DNA of 25,869 nucleotides, taken from an uncultured Eubacteriales bacterium (GTDB lineage Bacteria; Bacillota_I; Bacilli_A; RF39; UBA660). Below are positions 15,559-21,674 of this stretch, one piece after another. The stretch's first letter is position 1. Every line of letters begins with the position of its first letter. Position numbers and translations under genes: made by a program. Location: the NCBI GenBank assembly GCA_900313345.1, contig OMQW01000029.1, positions 1 through 25,869 on the forward strand. Direction: 5' to 3'. Below the pieces are notes generated by a model. The model was given only the letters and a program-made list of their open reading frames with translations, made no database searches and had not been told where the DNA came from.

Positions 15559-15736
15559 CTATTGCACCAGTAGGGCAAGAATCAATAGCATCTAATAGAT
15601 CATCTAATTCTTCTTCCTTAACTTCTTCGCAAATAACAGTACTTAAACCATCATCGCCAATTTCAAAAACTTTTGGGCATATAGCTTGGCAAGCGCCACA
15701 ACCTATGCATGCATCTTTATTAACAATTGCTTTCAT
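15545..15736 (-). CDS. Monocluster [4Fe-4S] ferredoxin
   Basis: A 63-residue electron carrier. On the minus strand GGAGG (15749-15745) sits 8 nt before the ATG at 15736; an in-frame ATG at 15751 overlaps that site and is rejected. Cluster ligands are C10, C13, C16 (CIGCGACQAIC) and C54 (SCPTGAI). C20 is an extra cysteine, a remnant of the two-cluster pattern, and C36 is also present. The second half (EEVKEEELDDLLDAIDSC) matches the acidic linker of Bacillus-type single-cluster ferredoxins. It converges with rluB and is divergent from the tail-anchored protein gene. No partner reductase or oxidase is in the window. Confidence 0.92.
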   Translation of the reverse strand: MKAIVNKDACIGCGACQAICPKVFEIGDDGLSTVICEEVKEEELDDLLDAIDSCPTGAIEKED

Positions 15737-15778
15737 ATATAAATCCTCCATATATATTATATAATATCAAATAAAGTT

Positions 15779-15790
15779 CTTTACGTAAAG
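15779..15790. promoter_or_regulatory. 12-bp palindrome in a divergent intergenic region
   Basis: CTTTACGTAAAG is a perfect palindrome between the ferredoxin gene (-) and the tail-anchored protein gene (+), where a shared operator could sit. Palindromes of this size also arise by chance in AT-rich DNA. Confidence 0.25.
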
Positions 15791-15824
15791 TAAAATCAAA
15801 AATCTTCTATTTATAAAATATATA

Positions 15825-15833
15825 TGTTAAACT
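15825..15833 (+). promoter_or_regulatory. Extended -10 promoter of the tail-anchored protein gene
   Basis: TG-T-TAAACT, identical to the 9-mer upstream of the PBP2-like gene. It lies 34 bp before the ATG; no clear -35. Confidence 0.5.
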
Positions 15834-15866
15834 ATTATTATAATAAATACGTAGAGGGTGAAAATT

Positions 15867-16685
15867 ATGGCAAGTAGAATGGATAGATATAAAGATGAAG
15901 AAGAAAAAATCTCTCGTCATGAAAAAAATAGTAGACTATATAGTAGAGTAGATTTAAATAGTGCACCAGAACGTCCTGTAGATATAGCAAATGTGAATTG
16001 GTTTAGATTAGAAGATAATATAAATCTTAATAAAAGAGAAAATTATCAAAGAGTAAAAGACTATGGCATGTTTGAGGAAAAAGAAGAATCAAAAGAAGAA
16101 AAAAGATTAGAAGATCTAAATAATTTATATAAATCAACTGGAAAGAAAATATATGATATAAATAGTATTCTAGAAGAAGCAAGAAAAGAAAGAGAAGAAG
16201 ATAAAAAAGATAAAGTAAATCTAGATATATTTAGTTTAACAAAAGAAGAAATAGAAGCTTATAAAAAAGATAAAGCAAATAGAACAAAAAAAGATCCAGA
16301 AAAGATGAAAGAACTAATAAACACAATTACTTCAAGAACTCTAAGTGGTGAGTTAGATCAAAAAACATCAGTAGATTTACTAAGTGACTTGATGGCAACA
16401 GATAATGATGATAAAGTAAAAAATTATACAGCAATACTTGATAGTGAAAAAATAAAAGAAGTAAATAAAAAACTAGAAAATTATGAAGAACCTCAATCAA
16501 AAGAAGTAAAAAATATTGATGCATCATTCTATACAAAATCGATGGATTTATCAGATAAAGACTTCGATTTAGATGATGAATTTCTAGAAACAAAGAAAAT
16601 GCCAAATATTTTAAAAATATTATTAGTATTATTATTACTTGCATTAGTTGGAGTATTAGTATATTTTCTAGTTAAAAGCTTTTAA
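15867..16685 (+). CDS. Tail-anchored, highly charged protein of unknown function
   Basis: No family is recognised. ATG at 15867 is used because AGAGGGTGA (15854-15861) precedes it; a GTG at 15858 lies inside that site. The 272-residue product has a conserved-looking N-terminus (YSRVDLNSAPERPVDIANVNW), a long Glu/Lys-rich, probably coiled region (residues about 70-150), a short hydrophilic domain containing TITSRTLSGELDQKTSVDLL, and one C-terminal membrane helix (about residues 248-270, ILLVLLLLALVGVLVYFLV). There is no signal peptide, so almost the whole protein should be cytoplasmic and held to the membrane by its tail. A scaffold or division/cytoskeletal role would be speculation. It is a single-gene unit; the thrS promoter begins 3 bp after its stop. 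Confidence 0.75.
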   Translation: MASRMDRYKDEEEKISRHEKNSRLYSRVDLNSAPERPVDIANVNWFRLEDNINLNKRENYQRVKDYGMFEEKEESKEEKRLEDLNNLYKSTGKKIYDINSILEEARKEREEDKKDKVNLDIFSLTKEEIEAYKKDKANRTKKDPEKMKELINTITSRTLSGELDQKTSVDLLSDLMATDNDDKVKNYTAILDSEKIKEVNKKLENYEEPQSKEVKNIDASFYTKSMDLSDKDFDLDDEFLETKKMPNILKILLVLLLLALVGVLVYFLVKSF

Positions 16686-16688
16686 AAC

Positions 16689-16717
16689 TTGACAAATAAA
16701 TAAAATAAGCATAATAT
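16689..16717 (+). promoter_or_regulatory. Strong promoter of the T-box-thrS transcript
   Basis: TTGACA (16689-16694), exactly 17 bp, TAATAT (16712-16717). The best -35 in the window. Confidence 0.8.
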
Positions 16718-16732
16718 TAAATATGTATTTTG

Positions 16733-16939
16733 AAATGCCTAAGAAGGACATGATTAATAAATAGAGTTTTAAGAGAGACTATGGCTGGTGTAAATAGTTA
16801 ACAAAGTTTATTAGTAACTACCTTGTATAGCAGAGCTCGAAAGAGATTACGCATTTAGCGCGTTATGCTAGAATTAAGTTAAACGAAGGATGGTACCGTG
16901 TTCGCACTCCTATATAAAATAATATATAGGAGTTTTTTA
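16733..16939 (+). promoter_or_regulatory. T-box riboswitch, threonine type
   Basis: The leader has T-box landmarks in order: AGAGAG and the distal stem I loop GGCTGGTGTAA closed by ACTAT/ATAGT (about 16772-16798), a probable specifier ACT (Thr, 16817-16819) followed by a purine, and the T-box consensus GAAGGATGGTACCGTG (16885-16900), whose TGGT pairs with the uncharged tRNA acceptor end. The terminator is actcctatata (16906-16916) with its complement (16923-16933) and six T. Uncharged tRNA-Thr should favour the antiterminator and switch on the ORF and thrS downstream. An alternative specifier, ACC at 16820, is also Thr. The left boundary is approximate. Confidence 0.88.
16906..16938 (+). terminator. 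T-box terminator hairpin containing the leader ORF's Shine-Dalgarno
   Basis: 11-bp stem 16906-16916 / 16923-16933, then T to 16938. The right arm holds AGGAG (16928-16932), 7 nt before ATG at 16940. Confidence 0.85.
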
Positions 16940-17113
16940 ATGGAAAAAAAAGAATTTCAAAAGCGTCTTAGTAAACTAGAATTACAAAAAAAGTTAACTA
17001 AAGATGATAAGCAAAAAAAAGTAATAGATAATACTATTAAGTTACTAAAAAAAACATATACAATGAGTATGTTAGAAGAAGGTGTAAAAGATGAAAAATA
17101 TAAAAGAAGATAA
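16940..17113 (+). CDS. 57-aa leader ORF between T-box and thrS
   Basis: No family is recognised. The ATG at 16940 has AGGAG (16928-16932) 7 nt upstream, inside the right arm of the T-box terminator; an in-frame GTG at 16898 lies within the T-box motif itself and is rejected. The product is very basic and helical (MEKKEFQKRLSKLELQKKLT...), with no threonine run, so it is not a classical attenuator peptide. It is not the missing TGS domain of ThrRS: there is no TGS-like beta-grasp pattern. Its last 23 nt overlap thrS in another frame, so its translation may feed ribosomes into thrS. Whether the peptide has its own role is unknown. Confidence 0.55.
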   Translation: MEKKEFQKRLSKLELQKKLTKDDKQKKVIDNTIKLLKKTYTMSMLEEGVKDEKYKRR

Positions 17114-18863
17114 TAATTTAAATATGTTAAATCACTCTTGCGCTCATTTATTAGCACAAGCAGTAAAACACTTATATCCAGAAGCTAAATTCTGGGTAGG
17201 ACCAGTAGTAGAAGATGGATTCTATTATGATATTGATTTAGGAAATATAACATTAACTGAAGAAGACCTACCTAAAATAGAAAAAGAAATGAAAAAAGGC
17301 GTTAAAAGTGCTAAAAATATCATAAGACATGAAATAACAAAAGAAGAAGCTCTAAAAGAATTTAAAGATGATCCATATAAAATGGATTTAATAGAAAGAA
17401 TGGAAGAAAATAGTGTAATATCTACTTACACACAAGGTGATTTTACAGACCTATGCCGTGGACCACATGTAGAAAATACTAAATTATTAAAGTATTTTAA
17501 ATTAACTAAAGTTTCTGGCGCATACTGGAAAGGTGATTCAAATAATAAAATGCTTCAAAGAATTTATGGTGTATGCTTTAATGATGAAGAAAGCTTAAAT
17601 AAATTCTTAAAAGAAATGGAAGAAGCTAAAGAAAGAGATCATAGAAAAATAGGTAAAGACTTAGGAATATTTATGGTTTCTGAATTAGTTGGTAAAGGAT
17701 TACCACTATACTTACCAAATGGTTATACACTTTGGAGAACTCTACAAAATTATATAACTGATAAAGAAGTAGAACATAATTATTTACATGTACATACACC
17801 AGACCTTGGTAGTGTAGAACTATATAAAACATCAGGACATTGGGAACACTATAAAGATGATATGTTTCCATCAATGAAACTTGATAATGAAGAATATGTA
17901 CTTCGTCCTATGAATTGCCCTCATCATATGGTAATTTATGGAAGCACTCTTCATTCATACAAAGACTTACCAATGCGTATTGCAGAAATAGCTAATGACT
18001 TTAGATATGAAGCAGCAGGAGCAGTTAAAGGTATAGAACGTGCTAGAAGTTTCACTCAAAATGATTCACATATATTCTGTACTAAAGAGCAAATAGCATC
18101 AGAATTTAAAGATGTTTTAAATCTAATTATTGAAGTTTATGCTGATTTTGGTATAGATATAAAAGAACATGAATTTAGATTATCTCTAAGAGATCCAGAA
18201 GATAAAAAAGATAAATATTTTAAAGATGATGATATGTGGAATACTGCAGAAGATGCATTAAGAAATGTATTAAATGAAATAGGAGTAGACTATTTTGAAG
18301 CTAAAGGAGAAGCAGCATTCTATGGACCAAAACTAGATATCCTAATTAAACCAGCAGTAGGTAATCCAGTAGCCATACCAACTATTCAATTAGACTTCTT
18401 ATTACCAAGAAGATTTGATTTAACATATATAGATAATAATGGAGAAAAACAAACTCCTATAGTTATTCATAGAGCAATAATGGGTTCTCTAGATAGATTT
18501 ATAGCATTCCTATTAGAAGAAACAAAAGGAGTACTTCCAACATGGTTAGCACCAGAACAAATAAGAATACTTCCTGTATCAAATATTAAACACTTAGAAT
18601 ATGCTAAAGAAGTAGAAAAAATATTAAGAAGTAATAAACTAAGAGTTAAAGTAGATGATAGAGAAGAAAAAGTAGGATATAAGCTAAGAGAAGCAATGAC
18701 AAATAAAATACCATATACTCTAGTAATAGGTGATAATGAAATTGAAAATAAAACTCTAACTTATAGATTATATGGAACAACTGAACAAATAACAGTATCA
18801 CAAGATAACTTTATAAAACTAATCAAAGAAGATATTGAAAATAAAACAGTAAGATATAAATAG
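17091..18863 (+). CDS. thrS: Threonyl-tRNA synthetase lacking the N-terminal TGS domain
   Basis: Charges tRNA-Thr and should clear mischarged Ser-tRNA. The product is 590 residues against about 640 for typical bacterial enzymes; it begins directly before the editing (N2) domain, so the usual 60-residue TGS domain is absent. Editing-site ligands are intact: H15/H19 (HSCAH) and C122/H126 (CRGPH). Catalytic zinc ligands are C276 (NCPHH), H327 (NDSHIF) and H460 (IHRAIMG); class II motif 2 is FRYEAAGAVKGIERARSFTQ, and motif 3 GSLDRF has Asp for the usual Glu. The anticodon-binding domain starts at about residue 490 (PEQIRILPVS). AAGGTG (17079-17084) precedes the ATG and lies in the leader ORF. Expression is under T-box control. 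Confidence 0.95.
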   Translation: MKNIKEDNNLNMLNHSCAHLLAQAVKHLYPEAKFWVGPVVEDGFYYDIDLGNITLTEEDLPKIEKEMKKGVKSAKNIIRHEITKEEALKEFKDDPYKMDLIERMEENSVISTYTQGDFTDLCRGPHVENTKLLKYFKLTKVSGAYWKGDSNNKMLQRIYGVCFNDEESLNKFLKEMEEAKERDHRKIGKDLGIFMVSELVGKGLPLYLPNGYTLWRTLQNYITDKEVEHNYLHVHTPDLGSVELYKTSGHWEHYKDDMFPSMKLDNEEYVLRPMNCPHHMVIYGSTLHSYKDLPMRIAEIANDFRYEAAGAVKGIERARSFTQNDSHIFCTKEQIASEFKDVLNLIIEVYADFGIDIKEHEFRLSLRDPEDKKDKYFKDDDMWNTAEDALRNVLNEIGVDYFEAKGEAAFYGPKLDILIKPAVGNPVAIPTIQLDFLLPRRFDLTYIDNNGEKQTPIVIHRAIMGSLDRFIAFLLEETKGVLPTWLAPEQIRILPVSNIKHLEYAKEVEKILRSNKLRVKVDDREEKVGYKLREAMTNKIPYTLVIGDNEIENKTLTYRLYGTTEQITVSQDNFIKLIKEDIENKTVRYK

Positions 18864-18887
18864 ATAGTTTAAACTATCTATTTTTTT
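18858..18887 (+). terminator. Intrinsic terminator after thrS
   Basis: A 26-bp perfect palindrome (18858-18870 with 18871-18883) with T to 18887; the stop TAG (18861-18863) is inside the left arm. Confidence 0.85.
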
Positions 18888-18913
18888 ACTTTTTTAAAAA
18901 TATTAAGTATACT
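18885..18913 (+). promoter_or_regulatory. Putative promoter of the second DUF6273-like pseudogene
   Basis: TTTACT (18885-18890), 17 bp, TATACT (18908-18913). The -35 overlaps the thrS terminator tail. Confidence 0.5.
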
Positions 18914-18939
18914 TAGAAAGTAAAATAAACGAGTAGGAA

Positions 18940-19852
18940 ATGTGGATATTTAAAGAATATAATATAGAAGAAATATCTAAGAGTTTTACAATTAAAATAA
19001 ATACTTATGGTAAAGAAGGAAGAATAATTAAAGAAACAGTTTCTTTTGCAGAAGATGATTGGAAAACAATAATTGAGAATGTAAAGATAGGAAATAAATC
19101 TAAATATAAAGTAGGAGATATCAAAGAATTAACATTAGGCGCAAGAAAATCTAATTATATATATTCAGACGAAGTAAAAGATTTTATATCAGGAATAATA
19201 CCTAAAACTACATATACTGTAAGAATTGCCAATAAAGTACTCCTGAAGAATGTAGTAAAGAATATTTTTCTGAAACAGCATGTGATTTTGTAATTGAGCT
19301 TATTGACATTTTAAACCCAAGCACATTTTATTGTGCGTTTGATAATGCCTTAAACTGGCCTAATTCTAACGTGAGAGAATAAGTTAATGGTGTGATATAT
19401 AAATCTTTACCAGCTAAATTTAGAAAATCAGTAATAGATACAAAAATTATATCGGGGCATGCTGATTTAGAAGAAATTGAAAATTATGTTACAACTGATA
19501 AATTATACTTATTATCATTTCATGAAATTTATATTGATAATAATTTTAGTTATAATATTAAGTTAGAGTATTTAGATTTTACATATTATAATACAAGACA
19601 ATTAGATTTCTATAAAGAAAATATATGCGATAGCAAAGAATCTTCTTTCTAGCAAAATTCTATAAAAAAGATTTGCTATGGGGTTGGTGGCTTAGATCAA
19701 CGGAGGATCAATATATAGAACAATTGGAAGGGGAATATATTGAATTCAGAAAAGGAGACAGGAAACTTTATGTTACTATATTTGGAACTTTAATTGACAA
19801 AAGAGATAGTGGTGCACATTATAGAATATCACCTGCACTTCGTATAGGTTAA
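18940..19852 (+). pseudogene. DUF6273-like protein, broken by two frameshifts and a nonsense codon
   Basis: Conceptual joining of three segments restores one protein. Segment 1, from ATG 18940, has DDWKTIIENVKIGNKSKYKV and ends TYTVRIANK. A frameshift near 19237 leads to TPEECSKEYFSETACDFVIE and NWPNSNVRE. An in-frame TAA (19380-19382) falls where the other copy has an aromatic or Ile residue before N. The frame continues VNGVIYKSLP, KIISGHA, TDKLYLLSFHE and NTRQLDFYKE. A second frameshift near 19640 leads to LLWGWWLRST and the end YRISPALRIG (stop 19850-19852). These are standard DUF6273-type landmarks. The visible N-terminus lacks a signal peptide, so an upstream part may also be gone. It is homologous to the pseudogene at 1998-2618 but longer. 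It lies between thrS and mraZ with its own promoter and terminator. Confidence 0.75.
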
Positions 19853-19876
19853 ATTTATGTCAATATAAAATATACA

Positions 19877-19909
19877 AAATATATGTAAACTTTACATATA
19901 TTTTTTTTT
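19877..19909 (+). terminator. Intrinsic terminator before the division operon
   Basis: AT-rich 13-bp stem (19877-19889 with 19891-19903; inner pairs open as the loop) and T to 19909. Confidence 0.7.
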
Positions 19910-19914
19910 ATCTA

Positions 19915-19943
19915 TTTACTCTTAATCAAAAATATAGTAATAT
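19915..19943 (+). promoter_or_regulatory. Putative promoter of the mraZ (dcw) operon
   Basis: TTTACT (19915-19920), 17 bp, TAATAT (19938-19943). Transcription would start near 19950, at the upstream edge of the AGTGG repeats. Confidence 0.55.
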
Positions 19944-19953
19944 ATAGTTAAGT

Positions 19954-19983
19954 AGTGGATGATAGTGGTGAAAAGTGGGGGAT
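19954..19983 (+). promoter_or_regulatory. Probable MraZ operator: three 10-bp AGTGG repeats
   Basis: AGTGG occurs at 19954, 19964 and 19974, exactly one helical turn apart (AGTGGATGAT, AGTGGTGAAA, AGTGGGGGAT). MraZ is known to bind its own promoter at tandem repeats of this kind and period (TGGGN boxes in E. coli, AAAGTGK boxes in Mollicutes). The third repeat also contains the GGGGG ribosome binding site of mraZ. Confidence 0.8.
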
Positions 19984-19987
19984 GCTT

Positions 19988-20419
19988 ATGTTCATGGGTG
20001 AATTTCATCATACAATTGATGATAAAAAAAGACTTATAATTCCTTCTAAATATCGTGATGAACTTGGTTCTAAGTTTATTATTACAAGAGGAATTGAAAA
20101 GTGTTTATACGTTTATCCTATAGATAAATTTAATGATATAGTATCAAAATTAAATACTATTCCATTTACAAAAAAAGATGCCCGTGAATTTATAAGATTT
20201 TTCCTATCAGGCGCTACAGAAGTAGAATTTGATAAGCAAGGAAGAATAGTTATTCCAACTAGTTTAACTACATATGCAAATATTACTAAAGATTGTACAG
20301 TACTAGGTACTGGAGAAAGATTAGAAATATGGGATACTTCTTCATATGATAATATCTTTAATTCTACATTCGATAATATGTCTGACATAGCTGAGAAATT
20401 GTTTGAGACAAATATATAG
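19988..20419 (+). CDS. mraZ: Transcriptional regulator MraZ
   Basis: DNA-binding regulator of the division and cell-wall operon, acting as a ring of subunits on tandem repeats. ATG at 19988 gives MFMGEFHHTIDDKKRLIIPS and 143 residues, the normal family length; in-frame starts at 19955 and 19982 lie within the operator or too close to GGGGG (19977-19981), which is 6 nt from 19988. Two AbrB-like half-domains are visible: DDKKRLIIPSKYRDELG (residues about 11-27) and DKQGRIVIPTSLTTYANI in the second half, each with the DxxxR DNA-contact motif. The first has K where most homologues have G, which still fits DxxxR. rsmH follows 8 nt after the stop. Confidence 0.95.
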   Translation: MFMGEFHHTIDDKKRLIIPSKYRDELGSKFIITRGIEKCLYVYPIDKFNDIVSKLNTIPFTKKDAREFIRFFLSGATEVEFDKQGRIVIPTSLTTYANITKDCTVLGTGERLEIWDTSSYDNIFNSTFDNMSDIAEKLFETNI

Positions 20420-20427
20420 GTGATTAC

Positions 20428-21351
20428 ATGAAACATATAAGCGTTTTAAAAAAAGAAGCTATCGATGGTTTAAATCTAAAAGAAGATAGCATTATAGTTG
20501 ACGCAACACTAGGCTTTGGTGGACATAGTAGCAGCATCTTAGAAAGAATAAATAAGGGGCATTTATTCGCCTTTGATCAAGATAGTGAAGCAATAGAATA
20601 TAGTACTGAGTTTTTAAAAAAATTCGGTACTAACTTCACTATCATTAAAAGTAACTTTGTAAATATGAAAGAAGAATTAAATAAGAGAAATATTACTAAA
20701 GTAGATGGAATCTTATTTGATTTAGGAGTATCAAGTGTTCAACTTGATGAAGGTGAAAGAGGATTTTCTTATCACCAAGATGCAAGACTTGATATGCGTA
20801 TGGATAAAGATAATGCTCTAGACGCCTATATTGTTGTAAATACTTATTCTAAAGAAGATTTAATCAGAATATTTAGAGATTATGGAGAATCTAAATATGC
20901 AGTAAGTATAGCAAATAATATAGTTAAAGAAAGACAAAACTCTAATATAGAAACCACTTTAGAATTAGCAGAAATAATTAAAAACTCCGTACCAGAAAAA
21001 GAAAGAAGAAAACATCATCCAGCACGTCAAATCTTTCAAGCAATAAGAATTGAAGTTAACCATGAACTAGAATATCTTCCTAAAGCTATAAATGATGCTC
21101 TAGACCTACTTAATGTAGGCGGAAGAGTATGTGTAATAACATTCCATAGTCTTGAAGATAGAATAGTAAAAAATATATTTAAAGAAAAAACTAATATTCC
21201 AGATGAAATAAAAGGACTTCCTAATATTCCATCAGAATATTTACCAGATTATGAACTAGTTTGCAAAAGAATTAAACCTAGCAAAGAAGAAATAGAAATG
21301 AATGCTAGAAGTCGTTCAGCAGTATTAAGAATAATTAAAAGAGTAAAATAG
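20428..21351 (+). CDS. rsmH: 16S rRNA C1402 N4-methyltransferase
   Basis: Methylates N4 of C1402 in the 30S decoding centre using SAM. The 307-residue product has the family start HISVLKKEAIDGL, SAM-binding motif VDATLGFGGHS (residues about 24-34), FDLGVSSVQLDEGERGFSY with ARLDMRMD, HHPARQIFQAIRIEVNHEL, VITFHSLEDRIVK and the terminal NARSRSAVLRIIKR. All key motifs are intact and length is typical. AGGTGA lies 10 nt before the ATG and overlaps the mraZ stop, so the genes are closely coupled. Its stop codon is part of a small hairpin that holds the ftsL ribosome binding site. Confidence 0.97.
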   Translation: MKHISVLKKEAIDGLNLKEDSIIVDATLGFGGHSSSILERINKGHLFAFDQDSEAIEYSTEFLKKFGTNFTIIKSNFVNMKEELNKRNITKVDGILFDLGVSSVQLDEGERGFSYHQDARLDMRMDKDNALDAYIVVNTYSKEDLIRIFRDYGESKYAVSIANNIVKERQNSNIETTLELAEIIKNSVPEKERRKHHPARQIFQAIRIEVNHELEYLPKAINDALDLLNVGGRVCVITFHSLEDRIVKNIFKEKTNIPDEIKGLPNIPSEYLPDYELVCKRIKPSKEEIEMNARSRSAVLRIIKRVK

Positions 21352-21362
21352 GAGGCCTATTT
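21346..21362 (+). promoter_or_regulatory. Small hairpin sequestering the ftsL Shine-Dalgarno
   Basis: AAATAGG (21346-21352) pairs with CCTATTT (21356-21362) around the loop AGG. The AGGAGG site (21350-21355) is half in the stem and half in the loop, and the ATG of ftsL begins at the next base. Confidence 0.5.
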
Positions 21363-21659
21363 ATGAGAAAGAATAATAAGAAAGAAAAGATAACTAAAGT
21401 AGAAAAGTTCGTATATTTACTTGCATTTGTATTAGTAGTATTTATGCCAGTTACTATAGTATTTTCTAAAGCTACACTTTCTCAAATTAACTTCGAAGTA
21501 GAGAAAAAGAAAGCTTTAATTGAAGAACAAGAAAAAAATAATGATAGTCTTGCTATGACAATAGATGAACTGGCATCTCTTGCAAAAATTCAACAAGTTG
21601 CACAAGCTGAAGGTTTGAGTTATAATAATGCTAATATAAAAGTAGTTCAAGATAAATAA
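21363..21659 (+). CDS. ftsL: Cell division protein FtsL
   Basis: A small bitopic division protein that joins DivIC (FtsB) and DivIB (FtsQ) in the divisome. The 98-residue product has a basic cytoplasmic tail, one membrane helix (about residues 16-35, FVYLLAFVLVVFMPVTIVF) and an outer coiled coil (QINFEVEKKKALIEEQEKNNDSLAMTID, shown by key residues only), ending LAKIQQVAQAEGLSY, the usual FtsL-type C-terminal region. Sequence is weakly conserved in this family, so the assignment rests on topology, size and position between rsmH and a class B PBP. AGGAGG (21350-21355) lies inside a small hairpin. The PBP gene follows 15 nt downstream. Confidence 0.85.
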   Translation: MRKNNKKEKITKVEKFVYLLAFVLVVFMPVTIVFSKATLSQINFEVEKKKALIEEQEKNNDSLAMTIDELASLAKIQQVAQAEGLSYNNANIKVVQDK

Positions 21660-21674
21660 AAAAGGTGATAGTTT

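Noticed and set aside
16327..16644. Minus-strand open frames over the tail-anchored gene, and similar ones over nfo, thrS, mraZ and the propeller-like gene
   Set aside because: They lie antisense to well-supported genes, have no RBS and show low-complexity composition expected from shadow frames.
16898..16939. GTG start giving a 71-residue leader ORF
   Set aside because: The GTG is inside the conserved T-box sequence and has no SD at the right distance; ATG 16940 has AGGAG 7 nt upstream.
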